Positions 52,701 through 64,000 of a DNA stretch of 64,000 bases are shown piece after piece (positions within the stretch are counted from its first letter, which is position 1; every line of letters begins with the position of its first letter). The notes under the pieces are model-generated. The model had not been told where the DNA came from. It worked only from the letters and a program-made list of their open reading frames with translations, and made no database searches. A program made the translations under genes and the position numbers. Source of the DNA: Marisa cornuarietis (taxonomy: Eukaryota > Mollusca > Gastropoda > Architaenioglossa > Ampullariidae); assembly GCA_004794655.1 (NCBI GenBank), contig SMMW01000001.1, positions 18,554,501 through 18,618,500 of the forward strand. The letters run 5' to 3'.

Positions 52701-55700
52701 GCTGATTTCTGAAATACAGCCTAAGCAAACACCATAAGTGTCACAGTATACGCTATGACGTGTAATTTCCAGGAATATGGTATATGGAGATTATGCACAC
52801 TGCACACTGCACAATGCACTCATTTCTTCAAAACATATCAAACTATTATGACATTCTTTGCCCTACATAAAAGACAGAGCATACTAAGGACCATGGCAAT
52901 GTCTGGCAATATCCTGTCTGGATAAATCTTATGGACAAAGGACAAAAGTCAGGAATATGCACTCAAACAATTAAAGGAGTACTTTTCTGAATTAATTCAG
53001 TACATCTGATCATGTTTTTACTTATCCCCCTTAACCAGAAACATGCATAAACACACACACTTACCCTAAATATTTCGCAAGCTAGTCGAATATTTTCTGT
53101 GTCATGTAGATGGACGTGAGAAGTGGGAATCAGCCCAGTTCTACTGTATATAAGCATCTCCACACGTGGCATTATTTCCTGAATAAAGAAGGCAACCTGA
53201 CTAAGCCAAAAGATTAAGCATTTCTGCTTGTGAAATCTGAAGGTACCATACATGCACTCACTGCATTATGGTTGTTACTGAAAGCCTCAGCTTGTAAGGA
53301 GCAAAGACTTCAAAGAAAGTGCATGACACTAAACAAATATGCACACAAAACCTTTCCACAGGAAAAACTTGGCAGAAAATTTTTAACTATAAATTTGCAT
53401 TTATCATCACTATTCTTTGCCTCCAGAGACCACACACACAAACACACAATTTTAGCACTCTAAGGTCTGGAGGGATGACAATTAAAAAAGTGACTTGAAA
53501 CTTTTACACCAACGCAAGACTTTTCAAGATAACAGCAACTCGATATCAATCCTACCACAGTTGATGGCTTTCGTCTTCTAATGCTCCTCATCATTGTACC
53601 ACCAGGGTCCCGCTCATGATCATTGAAGAACTTCTCTGCAAACTCCAAGATGTCAAACACACCATCCATTTCAGGCAGCTCTGGTGTCTCCCCTGCAGGT
53701 GACACATATTGTGGGGGGAGTGCACTGCTCACGTTTTCATGCATCATGGAATCCAGACGCTCTTGCATGCTTGGTGACAGCTGGCCCATGTCTGCTGGCA
53801 CCGGTACCGGCACCGATCCCCCTAGCGCTGCTCCAGCTCCTGGATGGTCCTGCTCCAGCCGCAGAGCCAAGCTTCTGCGTGATCCTCTCGAGTTCTGGGA
53901 TGGAGAAGGAGATGGAGGAAGAGGGGGTGGAACCACATGTACTGTGTGCTGGGGAACTCCACCTGTCAGAGAAGCTTTGCGGACTTCAGACAGCTCGGCA
54001 TATGGATTCTCCACCTCTGTGTCTGTGGTATCTGGAGGGGGCGGTGGAGGAGGTGGTGGGGGAAAGGCTAGGGGTGGTGGTGGAGGGGGTAAAACCTCTT
54101 CTGCTGAAGACTGATCAGGAGGGGGTGGAGGTGGCAGTCCTTCCATGGGTGGCAATGGCGGTGGAGGAGGAGGTGGTGGTGGCAGTAGTAGCCCTTCTGA
54201 TGGTGGTGGAGGAGCACATGGTACACCAGGGGGAAGTGGCGGTGGTGGTGGTGGTGGCGGTGGTGGTTGTGGTCCAGAAGTAAAGTGGTCTTCAGGTGGA
54301 GGAGGTGGCGGTGGAGGTGGAGTAGGGACAGGGGGAAGGAAGGCAGTAGCCTGGCTGACTCCAGAGGGAAGTCCCACCAGAGATGATATGCGTGGTGGTG
54401 GTGGGGGCTTACCTGGAGCTCTGGGTATGACTTCGTACATACCGGGGGAGCTAGGAATGTCCTCACCAAATTCTGCTGCCTGAATGGCCATGTTCTGTTC
54501 TAGCAAAGCACATTCCTGCAAAATGACAACATCAAAGATCGACTTGAAAAAGTAACTGCTTATAATTTCTAAAACAGGCCTGACCACAAACATGAAATCT
54601 TTTACTGTTGTTATTGCTACTTACCTACTGTCACTTTCAACAATGATTTTTATTTAGCACATTGTGCCAAGAACACATTTTCTTCCATTACTTTTTTTGT
54701 ACATTATCATCACTGGTATTATCAGAATCATCATCATTCTTGTCAGCCTAGCTGACCATGTAGACATGATAATCTTATGCCAAGTACATAGCTGACCATT
54801 TTTACCTGATAATCTTATGCCAGGTACCTCTCAGTTTTCTGAATTCTCTGCTGTCCATGTTTAGATATTGACTGGTCATCTATTCTTTCATCTGCCTATT
54901 CTTCAAACTCACTCTAATGGCCCTGACAGGATTTGTCTTTGTAAGTCCTCAAAATCTTCACAGGTGCCAACATGGTGTCAGTCTCCATCTTCTCTAGCTA
55001 AGAGATCTTATAAGGGCCAAATCACTTGGCTTACTGGCTTATTAGAATAACTACTATTCCTACCAAATATTAACCCCAAACGGTTTAGTGTGTGATCCTT
55101 CTCATAAGCTGGACCCAAATTATGGAGCTCACTACTGTTCTCTATTCAAACCATTCAATCAGCTCCATGCTTCAGCATGAATGACCTTCTTGTCCTGGAA
55201 ATATCCCTTGCAGTAACACTTCTCCCACTGCAGTTTGAAGTTGCTTATGGTTAAGATGTGTGTAAACTATGTGAAAGAGCATATGTGCATGCATGTGGTG
55301 AGAGAGGAAACTAAGTTATCCAAGAGCTAACCTCCATCAACTTCTGTCTTTGTATTCCTGATGTTTTGTAAAGATCAGACAGCCTGACCACAAGCTTGGA
55401 TTCCATTTTATACATGCATCCTTACAATAATGATCAGTGCTGTTTGAAAAACTTAAACTAATATAACACATACCTCCTCCATCTTTGTCCAAAGCGGGTC
55501 CAATTGTTCAAACTGCTGATTGATGGCTTCAAGGGCCTCAACCTTTTGTTCTTGCTTCAAATCTGCTCTTTCCTCTTGTAGAAAGCCAAACATCTCATCA
55601 AGGTCAAGGCTGTGCGGTGAGACTGGAGGTTTGTAGTGTGTCCACATGGTCTCAATTAGGTGTGTCAGCGACTCTAGCTCAAACTGTGACTGCCTGTGAT

Positions 55701-58700
55701 GTAAAGGGCAAACAGTAGCTAAGTTGCTCTAGTTTTATTATGTGATGATAAAGAAACAGTGGAATAAGATACGATCTCTCTTGTGATTACCTCAACAAGA
55801 GGTGAGAGAGTGCATGTGAGACAGTGTGTGATTTCATACATGCACATGCGCAGCTGCACTAAAATATGAAAAAAGTGCTTGTTTCAATACAGATCAGAAG
55901 TCTACATTGAAACAAACACAACACTAATGAAAAAATTTAATACAATTTGTTCGACTGTTATTATACCAAAATATAAACTTAAACTCTTATTTTTTTAGTG
56001 TAACAGTATTTATATACTTTATAACAACACTAAAAATGAGATGACTATATTTTTAACATATCTAACTTAAATAAAAGAAACAGATATGACATTAAGATGA
56101 AACAACAACACCCACACAATAAAACATGACAGAACATCACGAACGGTGGGATGGACAACCCAGCAGTACTAATCAAAACTCAAAAGGGGGGGGGGAAGTC
56201 AACACTTATTTCAACATTATAGCAAAGATGCTACCACACAAAAACATATTAAAGTTTCCAGAATTAAACAGACATGCACATGCATTCCCCCTCCAGCACT
56301 CTCTTCTAAGCACAAAACCTTTAAAAAAATTTTTTGGAAGGATAACTGTTTCATACAAAAAAACAAATGACAGTCAAGACCAATTAAGACACAACATTCT
56401 AGATCAGAGGTAACAAAAAGCATCTATGGTCCAGATCAATCAAATGGAATATCCAAGACAAATCCAAAGCAGGCAGTCCACAACTGAGCAAAAGATCTGT
56501 TTCCTTTATCTGTCTAACCGACGGTCTAGGCTGTGGTTAACACACGTTTTTACAACTGGCTACAGCACACGTCAGCACACAATTTATTGGAAAATGATAA
56601 AGAAATTTCTGTATACACAAACATAATTTAACAGAATCGACAGCTGTGATAAAAATCAACTTTGCATTCCACAACTGTGACACGGAGAAAGATGTGACCG
56701 GAGTCAAATCAGACAAAGCCAGCTAGAATCACCTCAGCAATGCAAGCCAGGAATCCCGTTGCCTGAGACGTCTGTAATGATAATGGCTTAACAAGTCAAG
56801 TGTCCTGTGCAGACAGGAATCAACGTTAGCAAAAGAGGCTGGGGGTTTTTTGGTTAATTTTTATAAAGTTTAGATCTCTTCTTGAAAAATAGGTCCTAAC
56901 ATCCTTCTAAACTGGTAATAACTCATGGAAACTTTAGCTATCCAGCCATAATGAAAAGAAAACTTTTGGTATGTCAATGTCTGTATGCTTTCTCTTTAGA
57001 AAGATACTGACACAAGGCTTGCACTTTAATCAAATCTCTGCACTTTACGATTTAATGCTAATGTTGGATATGTTGTGTGGGACTTAAGCTTCCCACGCTG
57101 TGTGCATGTTGTGCTTACACTAAAATGCTGATGACAAGACCACTCATTCCTCCCGCTCCCTACACGATAGTTCTTACAGTTAGTCTGCAAGTCCAGTGTT
57201 AACTCACATAGTAAAAAGGCTAAAAGTCCTTAAGCAAATGTATTCCTCTTTTCTCTAGATTATATCCATTTAAAAGTCTATTATATAAAAGAATCTATTT
57301 AAAAAAATACATAAAAATCAATCAAATGGTTGCCTGACATAAATAACTCAAAACAACTATACTGCCTCAGCTGGCAGCAGCTTATTTAACGTATACACCA
57401 GCTACATCCAAATGTAACAGAAAAATAAAACAAGGAAGATGGCAAGTTGGGCTTACATGATAGATACCAACCTTTTTAATGGTTTCCACTCAATATTTCA
57501 AGTTGCAAAACAACTGTTTACTTACAATTGTGTCCAAAACACCTATGGGGTGGTGCAAGGAGGTTGCCACGTTTAGCTGTTGTGACATTACCTAACCCAT
57601 TTAGGGCAAGAGTTCAAATTCAGTTTCATAAGTGCAGTTATGAAAATGCTGACATTATGGATTTGGGGATCATGCCATACAGTTTTAAACTTGAGTACAA
57701 AGAGGAATAACTGAGTGAAGTGGAGAAGATTGGCATGCCAGATAATGACTTTCTTGTCAAATGGTATCTGCAACATCACTAACTGTCAAATGGTAGAGCC
57801 AAAATAACAATTTAGGGTCAGTTGGTTTTCTTTTGCAAAGAAGATGAAGCCCTCCAAGGAACAGCACACCACTATGTTTTAGATATGACTGTAAGTAAAT
57901 GGTTCATTTGAAAGCCGAAATTCCATAGTGGAGGAGGTGGCAGTCAGAGAAAAAACAATTTCCGTCCAAAAGACTCATAAGTTCACCGAAAGAATGGCAT
58001 TACACAGAATATTTGGTGACCAGACCTTGCTGTTCTAAGAATCAACCTGACCACAAGCCTTCTATCCACTAGATAGATAAGTCATGTCATAAGACTCTAA
58101 TGAAAGCAAAAAATAAGTAAAATAAAATAAAAAAATAAACACCAGCAGACAATGCCCAAAACAGGTTTTGTTTTAAGAAACTTAAGCTGCATGTTTAGAA
58201 AAAACTGATATTCACTGATTTTAAGAAAGATCTAAGAAAGAAGGCAAAAGCTTATGTGCATCCTTCTCAAACTACAGAAATGGTAGCCAGTCATAGCTAG
58301 GCATAAAGTTTTCTAGTGAAAATAGAATCCAGCATGCAAAGAATAAATAAGGCAATTTTAACACCTTGCAGTCAAAGCCAGCTATGAAGCAAAAACTGCA
58401 GGTTTTTCTCCTTCTGGTCAGCAGAATCAAAGCGTCTATGTGCATGCACTTTTGTGTAAATATTTCTTATGTTAATTTGAGCTATATCAATGTTTTGTCA
58501 AAATACCCTTTTTAAAATCTAACAAGAGAAAGCAAACTATAAATTTCAAGGACTTTGTTTCAGCTTTGATTACAATGGAAATTAACTCTTCCTATACAGT
58601 TCAGACCAGTAAATGCCTTCACAGCTAAAGCTCAATTGCATCAATACACCCATACTGAATGATTTAATGAACCACTGTAGTCTTCTTCCCCCATGTCTTG

Positions 58701-61700
58701 ATCTCCCATTCAAAAGTACATTTATGGTGGAATTTTCTGCACGAAATCAAAAAGAACGTGCATTGCCAGAGTTCAAATGTTATGTAAAACAAGATCAATG
58801 GCACCAAGAATCCTTCAAGAGGTCTTCGATAAAACAAAATTAACAAGGATTTAACGTACCTTAGTGATTCTTCAATGGCCACCTCGTCTGCAACTTCTTT
58901 TTCTCTCTTCTTTCTCTCCCTCTCTTGCTCCTCCAGCCTTCGTCGTTCCTCTTCTTGTCGTTTTTGTATGCGCATTGTTTCTGCCAGCTTTCTGGCCTGC
59001 ATTCCTCGAACATGTTTCTGTACCAGATCCAGAATAAGAGTACCAGCTAGATTTTTTTAAAAGAATGACACTAAAAATTTATAAGATTAAAGTCTGTACT
59101 AACTTCATGACAACTTTTTTTTAATTATGTTTCTATTTTTCACATGCCTTCAGAAATTATAAAAATACTTAGTTGTGTATCAAAATGACATTACAACTTT
59201 AATCTTTACCTGCAGGACAACTGCTGCACGTCTTTGGCGTAGGAATTCAAGCCGGAGACGGAATGATCTGAATCTTTCTTGAAGTATCAGTGCTGCCTGT
59301 TTCTTTGCAAGGAATGCTGTCAGCAAGAAGACAAACATGCATTTTATTCAATTTTGTATCGCTAAAAATAACAATCATGATGACCCAACAGAGAGAATAA
59401 AGAGAATATCCAAAAAGAGCATATCAACCAAAAGCTTGCCTCTGCAGACCTGTTTACCCTTAGGGTGACTTCTATGTAATCTTTCCTAAGAAAACCTGTA
59501 ATCAAGAGTGGATTAAAAAGTACCATGCTTTCTGCTTGTCGGTCCTGAAATACTGGCAGTAACAGACAAGTAATAAACTACCAAAGTTATAAAACATAGG
59601 AGCTGCTGGCTGGCTGTTACTTTCACAGCAGCCAATAAACGTAAGTAAATCTTACAAGAACATTGTCTGATGACAATCTACTTCTGTCAGATTGAAAGCC
59701 GTACAAGAAAACAGAAAGATGACAAGAAAAAAGACTACAGATACAAGGAAGGAGAACAAGGAAACTTGTACAAGTAAAATCCTTTACAGTAATTCTTATA
59801 ATGCTGAAGATTTCCAGGAACGATTACATTGCAGATAACCTGTAAGGGAAAGCAGGTCTGCATTTGTTATTAAAGGGACACTACTGACCTCGCCTGCAGC
59901 TATAACCACGCCATATTTTCTGAACAAGTATGGCTCTCTGTCGCAGCAACTCCATTCGCCAGTCTTCTAAAGGCTCGAATACAGCAGTGCGCATAAAAAC
60001 CTGGCATCAAAACTGCCCTTTATTATGCCATGATAAAGGATAAATGCAGCTGTCACCATAGGGTAAAATGTTTATTAATAGCTGTAGTCAAGTAAACAAG
60101 TACTTATCTCTAACAAAAAAATATTCATGACGAAGCATATACATTATTTAAAAGATAGTCAACGGCAAGCAGAATAATCTGCAAAATTGTTGACTAAAGA
60201 TTTGTTAAAGAAAAAAAACACACAACCGAATTACAAACTTTGAAAAGCAGACTTCATGGCCTTGCAAGTGACCACCTCTACTAGAGTGTACACAAAAATT
60301 AACTGCTGCTCTTAGATAAGCTGGCATCCATCTTATCAACTGATCTGCATACCTTAGTCTTCCCCACCTGCCACTCAGTGGCAGGTAAGCCGAGAGTCTT
60401 GAGGATGGTGGTGGCAGCTGCTCGTGGGTCTGTGGTGCCACCGCTACGTGGAAGCAGAATGCCATATTTGGAGAAAAACGTCTCCACAGGTATATGCACA
60501 GGAAAGCCCTGGGATGATATACCACCATGAGATGAATACTAATGTTTCTTCCTAGCTCTCATCATAGTGTAATTAGTACCACTGATAGAATAGCAGCTTT
60601 TTATTTATTTTTTTTTTTTTTGAGTTGAGCTGTTTTAAGAAACCTGCTGTGATTGCAAAAGATAACTTTGACAGCTCTTTTTCATGGATAAATTCAGCAT
60701 TATAACAAACATTTATAATATGCACACATTTACAAATAACTCAAGGTAAATGACAGAGCACAATGTTTTCACTAAAAGCATATTATTTACCCAAAATTTA
60801 AATTAAGTTTTTTTTTCAATCAGCAAGAAAAAATTTTCAGTTTTAAGTTTCCACATCTGTATGTCAATCATCTGGATACTTCTGAACAATGTACTTCTAT
60901 GATCTCTTTAGTTCAGTGAATTCCTCTTACAAGCATAACCTTTTTTTAAGTATGCTACACATTTTCCCCACATGAATTGAATGTGGCATGCCATGTATTG
61001 TATAAAAGTATGCTACTGCTATAAGAATGTTAAATTGGTGGTAGCATGTAAAGCTGGGGGCACCACACATAAAAATTAAATGAATAGGTGAGAAAAACTG
61101 TTGTTCAAGATATAAGAACATTTAATCAACATGCATTAGATGACATCACAACTATTCAGCAGGGAAGCAAAGCATGAATTCATGACCTCGGGCAGAATGT
61201 TTGTCCAAACTTAAAGGTGAGACTGTATGGAGTCTTATGTGAGAAGGTACAGAATGCTTGGAAATGGTGTTTCAAACAGATTGCAGAGAAAGAACTGTTC
61301 AAGCATGTAACAGAAGTGAGAGATTTGTTCCTCAAAATTGAAAAAAGAAAATGAGTAAAGAATTTGTAAAAAAATTAAATATGATGATGATGATGTCGAT
61401 TTGTAGTGCGCAGGTATCCATTCAAAAGAATGCTCATTGCACAGCAAAAACAGAAGAGAAGAAAAAATAAAACAACAAGAAAGTAAAAAATAATAAAGAC
61501 AGAAGTGGTGCTAGGTTGCTTAAGTCGGTCTTAAATAAACAAATGAGTCTTCATTCTTTTTTAAAACATGGTTATGTAGTAGCTCTTTACCTCTCGTTTG
61601 ATCCTAATGATGTCCAACATTCCTGAGTATCGCAGCTGAAGCAAGACATCTTCAGGTTGGTAGCTGTTAGGCAGTTTTTGGGAGTTGGGCTTTAAACAGC

Positions 61701-63874
61701 GTACGTACCTGTGAAAGGAGAAAATATCATTTATAATATCTGATTGAACAGATACATTTCTTAAATGGTGTATAGTTCTCTAAACACACCTCATACTACT
61801 AAAGGACCAATTATCTCCAAAATGTGGCCAAGCTTACCATGGATTTGTAAGTCCAAGAACATCCACCAAGGCAGATAACTGGTGCTTGAAAGTGTCACCA
61901 ACTGTTGGTTTATTTTTAGTTGTCCGTGAGATGGTTTGTCTCCCTTGCAAAACCTCCAGCCGAACTCCAAGTAAATCCTATCCACAGCAATTATATATTC
62001 ATTAAACAAGCAGGTTTAAATCTTGATCTTTTAGTTAAAGTAGTGATTGCATAACAATAGCCCATGATAAATATATACTTGCTCTGCTTATCTATTTATG
62101 TACTCATAAAAATGGATAAACATTCTTGGCATAAACCCATTCTAGTGGACAAACCACAGAAGAATTTTCTTTGGCTAACACACGTTGAATAACAGTAAGA
62201 AAAATAAACTGTAGACCCATTACCCTTCGTACTGCAACATAACTGCTTCTCATGAGCATGAAACATGTCACAAACAGATTTATTATGCAGCTGAGAAGGA
62301 TGGTGACCAAATTAAGTTAAATATCTTCGCTAATAATAATAATATGATTATCTATACATAGATACACTCCTCCTTCACCCCTGGTGACAAGGGAGATCAT
62401 GACACAAAAAAACACTCAACTACTTCTATCCCATCAAATCAGCACATACAGGAAAAAAAATCATTATACTCAAACATCTCTGTCCATCTATACATTCAGA
62501 TGCACAGAGAATCCGACAGGAAGGCGGGGGGTATGAAGGGTGTGTGCAGGTGTGTCACTGTTGTAGACAAACAAATCAGGAAATCATGATCAGCAGTCAC
62601 ACCTGGAATCTGGTGAGGTCCTTGACAAATGTGTTGGTAGAATTATGCATGAGATCAAACAGCTGGTCCTGCTGAGTGTCCTTGTTCTTGTCTAGAAAGC
62701 CCTGCACGGAGTACAGCACCATCCCTGCATAGTGATGCACCCCAAACTCCACCTCCCACCTGCGGCGGTCACTACCCTTGATGTAGTAGTCATGTTCTTC
62801 CAGCATTTCGTGCTGCTTCATCAGGTAAGACTTGTCAGTTCCCTGTGAAACAGACACGGCCACTGAGATGACAGCAGGTAGATAACATTAGACTTACTTT
62901 CGACTTTTGCTAGCTTAATAGGTATTGCTGCCTATCCTTCCTCTTCACGCAAAATAATAAAATAAAAAGCAGCATACAAAAAAGATTTAGTAAGAGGTGC
63001 AGGTTAGAATGTGAGATTATTTTGAAGTAACCTTGATAACTACATTTATCCAGCTCAAAATGCTTTTGCAGCCACTTGCAAGGGCTGTATACGAAGCTAG
63101 TAGTTTCTCTACCCTAATGAGGACTTTAAAAACACCCTTTTCTGCCTTGAGTGGTATTTTTACTGTAGATATCTGCTTGTGCACACCTATTCCACTATAA
63201 GGCTTGCCCTGTACTGGCTTGCCAGCCAATGAAAAGCCTTGTGCAATTCAGCGATTACTTATAATAAAAAACAGAGAGAAAACAAAACAATGCTAATAGG
63301 CTCAGCAAAGTCTGTATAAAAAGTCTTTCAGTCAAGATCTGATAATACTATGGCAGGTGTGTTTTAACAGTAAGCCCCTTGCAGATGTAAGCCAATGTCA
63401 CAAGAACCACGTTGGAAGTCATCTTTTACAGTAAACATTGCTAAAATTAAATGTAGGTGCACAGTAGCTGGACCCAATGTAAGCTGTGCAAATTTGTTAT
63501 ATACACAGAATGTGCTGCTCTAAACAGCCTCCTGAGTGCTAGCACACAACAGCTGTTTCTTTGTACACAACAGGTCATCACACTTAGAATCCCTTTCTGG
63601 CACCGTTAAGTAGTGTCAAAAATTACAAAAATCTAATCCCTCATAAGCTCCTTGCTACAGCAGTTTTATAGCCAAATTTATTTTGAAAAAGGAAACCATC
63701 TCTAAAGATCACTGAAAACTCTACAACCTTATATATAACTGAAACAGCTTGTACATCTCATTATCTTAGCATGACAGTGAATGTTGTTCAGCCTTTTCAA
63801 TACAAAATATGGATACCACTTACCTGTGGAAAACGACATTCCTCATCCAGCATTTTTAGGATACACCTTGGAGG
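37601..63874 (-). CDS. Unconventional MyTH4-FERM myosin (class XXII-like), 3' 32 exons; 5' end outside window
   Basis: Actin-based motor. Exons (minus strand, high to low): 63824-63874, 62603-62842, 61838-61977, 61591-61708, 60353-60508, 59889-60000, 59210-59316, 58860-59017, 55474-55693, 53556-54515, 53065-53178, 51945-52169, 51281-51412, 50134-50292, 49785-49855, 48935-49124, 48612-48709, 48037-48124, 47093-47497, 46523-46659, 46165-46361, 45694-45813, 44125-44291, 43445-43521, 43123-43204, 42463-42657, 41968-42087, 41708-41775, 41159-41327, 40800-40883, 40056-40175, 37601-37768. All junctions are GT-AG and keep frame (5448 nt, 1815 residues, TGA at 37601). Order: motor C-terminal half, three IQ motifs, charged helix, proline-rich region, MyTH4-FERM, short linker, MyTH4-FERM. 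There is no SH3 between the modules, which favours class XXII over VII or XV. Roles of the group: filopodia, microvilli, stereocilia. The class is inferred. Confidence 0.92.
37769..40055. other. Last intron of the myosin gene
   Basis: A 2.3-kb intron with GT-AG ends on the minus strand. It holds a (TG)n run near 39538-39558 and no recognised gene. Confidence 0.75.
40056..43521 (-). CDS. Myosin exons for the end of MyTH4-2 and most of the second FERM domain
   Basis: Exons 43445-43521 ([16 protein letters not shown], the MyTH4-FERM junction), 43123-43204 (F1: [20 protein letters not shown]), 42463-42657 ([20 protein letters not shown]), 41968-42087 ([20 protein letters not shown]), 41708-41775, 41159-41327 ([20 protein letters not shown]), 40800-40883 (F3: [20 protein letters not shown]) and 40056-40175. 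All junctions are in frame. Confidence 0.92.
44125..46659 (-). CDS. Myosin exons for the short linker and second MyTH4 domain
   Basis: Exons 46523-46659, 46165-46361, 45694-45813 and 44125-44291, plus an optional microexon at 45099-45125. After FERM-1 there are only about 60 residues ([20 protein letters not shown] and on) before MyTH4-2 begins at [17 protein letters not shown]. Class VII and XV proteins have an SH3 domain here; no SH3-like segment is visible. MyTH4-2 continues with [20 protein letters not shown] and [16 protein letters not shown]. Confidence 0.92.
44379..44556. mobile_element. 178-bp non-autonomous hAT-type MITE with perfect 8-bp TSD
   Basis: Terminal inverted repeats CCGCGGTTCTCAACCT and AGGTTGAGAAACGCTG match at 14 of 16 positions. 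The flanking 8-mers are both ACTTACAT (44371-44378 and 44557-44564), an exact target-site duplication. The inside is G-rich, without coding capacity. It sits in a myosin intron, between the 44125-44291 exon and the microexon. Confidence 0.9.
45099..45125 (-). CDS. Candidate 27-nt alternative microexon in MyTH4-2
   Basis: A 27-nt segment has a good acceptor (ctttttgcctaggacag) and a strong donor (CTGA|gtaagtatc) on the minus strand. Its phase fits both neighbours. Included, it adds nine residues (DAKNAKQKL) and changes HPDPNS to [15 protein letters not shown]. Skipped, the frame is kept and HPDPNS matches the usual MyTH4 loop. It is therefore more likely an optional exon than a constitutive one. 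Confidence 0.5.
   Translation of the reverse strand: MPKMLNRN
47093..50292 (-). CDS. Myosin exons for the first FERM domain
   Basis: Exons 50134-50292 (F1: [20 protein letters not shown], ending EGWALYE), 49785-49855 (IADILAQWE), 48935-49124 ([20 protein letters not shown]), 48612-48709 (F2: [20 protein letters not shown]), 48037-48124, and 47093-47497 ([20 protein letters not shown] then F3 [20 protein letters not shown]). Lengths and phases are continuous. FERM domains of this class bind cargo and can fold back on the motor. Confidence 0.92.
51281..53178 (-). CDS. Myosin exons for the first MyTH4 domain
   Basis: Exons 53065-53178, 51945-52169 and 51281-51412. Recognisable MyTH4 elements are [20 protein letters not shown] with RQTN, then [20 protein letters not shown] and LLCYVRKN, ending [11 protein letters not shown] just before FERM F1. 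MyTH4 domains bind microtubules or cargo together with the adjoining FERM. Confidence 0.92.
53556..54515 (-). CDS. Myosin proline-rich exon (320 codons) leading into MyTH4-1
   Basis: A single 960-nt exon starts ECALLEQNM and ends RRRKPSTV. Its middle (about 54000-54430) encodes several runs of 6-10 prolines separated by short acidic or hydrophobic linkers. These are potential ligands for profilin, EVH1 or SH3 domains. The last third ([16 protein letters not shown]) begins the first MyTH4 domain. Gly-rich ORFs on the opposite strand are shadows of the proline codons. Confidence 0.92.
54516..55473. other. Myosin intron upstream of the proline-rich exon
   Basis: Contains two adjacent 40-bp near-copies (54751-54790 and 54791-54830). 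A weak LINE-like plus-strand stretch lies near 55105-55195, too short to call. Confidence 0.7.
55474..55693 (-). CDS. Myosin exon for the post-IQ segment
   Basis: Encodes 73 residues after the charged helix, including [20 protein letters not shown] and a predicted helix ending TKMEE. MFGFL is also found at a similar place, after the neck, in class VII myosins, supporting kinship within the MyTH4-FERM group. Confidence 0.88.
55694..58859. other. Largest myosin intron in the window (3.2 kb)
   Basis: AT-rich intron with a G-run near 56167-56176. No gene, RNA or complete transposon was recognised. Confidence 0.7.
58860..60000 (-). CDS. Myosin exons for the neck (three IQ motifs) and charged helix
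   Basis: Exon 59889-60000 encodes the lever start and IQ1 ([13 protein letters not shown]). Exon 59210-59316 encodes IQ2 ([13 protein letters not shown]) and the start of IQ3, which runs across the junction into 58860-59017 (VVLQ then KHVRGMQAR). IQ motifs bind calmodulin or light chains. After them, a run rich in Glu, Arg and Lys ([20 protein letters not shown] and on) looks like a single alpha-helix or a weak coiled coil that would lengthen the lever. Confidence 0.9.
60353..63874 (-). CDS. Myosin exons for the motor domain C-terminal half and converter
   Basis: Five exons. 63824-63874 encodes [13 protein letters not shown]; the family norm is a LLDEECxFP motif after the relay region. 62603-62842 encodes [20 protein letters not shown], the conserved FxIxHYAGxVxY core. 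61838-61977 encodes the region before and at the actin interface ([20 protein letters not shown]). 61591-61708 encodes WYVRCLKPN and the SH1-helix equivalent [16 protein letters not shown]. 60353-60508 encodes the converter ending in TEWQVGKTK. The P-loop, switch I and most of switch II are upstream of the window, so ATPase competence cannot be judged here. In the SH1 region Tyr-Ser replaces the Cys-Asn of muscle myosin, as in class VII. Confidence 0.92.
60509..61590. other. Myosin intron
   Basis: About 1.1 kb of AT-rich intron between two motor exons. Nothing was recognised apart from a poly-T run near 60603-60620. Confidence 0.7.
62843..63823. other. Myosin intron
   Basis: About 1 kb between the first two motor exons seen. 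The 70-codon open frame at 63017-63229 shows no myosin or other family motif. Confidence 0.65.
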
Positions 63875-64000
63875 CTGTTGACAACAAAATTTATATAATG
63901 TATACATGTATACATGAACATAATTAGCCCAGATGACCATGCAACCATAATATTTACATGGCTTTTACAAGGCACTTACATCAGTTCCTTACATTCATGC

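Noticed and set aside
53623..54483. Gly-rich and Val-rich plus-strand ORFs of 112-199 codons
   Set aside because: Complement of the poly-proline codons of the myosin exon; low complexity and no independent support.
55105..55195. Possible LINE C-terminus (GPKLWSSLL) on the plus strand in a myosin intron
   Set aside because: A single short motif without the ordered upstream and downstream pieces seen at 1780-2285.
63950..64000. Another upstream myosin exon with a gtaagt donor near 63977
   Set aside because: The sequence before the donor has a stop in the frame needed to join exon 63824-63874, so no exon can be supported there.

Overview
This window reads as nuclear DNA of an invertebrate, most probably a gastropod mollusc. 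It is AT-rich and has split genes with GT-AG introns, many (GT)n and (GAT)n microsatellites, a tRNA-derived SINE, RTE- and CR1/L2-like LINE debris and hAT elements. It also holds a lineage-expanded family of rhodopsin-like receptors whose TM3 and TM7 motifs recall molluscan peptide and chemosensory receptors. The species cannot be fixed from sequence alone. Nothing looks bacterial, and there is no operon, CRISPR array or phage.

Region 1 (about 1-28.4 kb) is a tandem array of five class A GPCR genes, all on the minus strand. Each has a first coding exon (N-terminus to TM5/ICL3), a phase-2 intron and a short second exon (TM6, TM7, tail). Receptor 1 lacks its second exon because the window ends. 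Receptors 2, 3 and 5 are intact. Receptor 4 carries a single-base insertion in ICL1 and is probably a pseudogene. Receptors 4 and 5 lie in two adjacent duplicated blocks (about 17.6-23.6 and 23.6-28.4 kb). The spacers hold an internally deleted hAT transposon with TIRs and an imperfect TSD (3122-4533), a tRNA-SINE with a perfect 12-bp TSD (11329-11515), an internally deleted RTE-like LINE with a (TGAC)n tail (12550 to about 13150) and other LINE fragments.

Region 2 (28.4-37.6 kb) contains no gene I can recognise, only microsatellites and one doubtful transposase remnant.

Region 3 (37.6-64 kb, minus strand) is the 3' part of one large gene for an unconventional MyTH4-FERM myosin. I could place 32 exons that join in frame (5448 nt, 1815 residues), plus an optional 27-nt microexon. 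The order is: second half of the motor, three IQ motifs, a charged helix, a proline-rich exon, MyTH4-FERM, a short linker without SH3, a second MyTH4-FERM and the stop. The layout resembles class XXII more than classes VII or XV. The 5' half of the motor lies beyond position 64000.

The two loci share a strand but show no functional link. The array is a birth-and-death receptor cluster, with duplication, likely gene conversion and pseudogenisation all visible. The myosin is an actin motor of the group that works in filopodia, microvilli and stereocilia.
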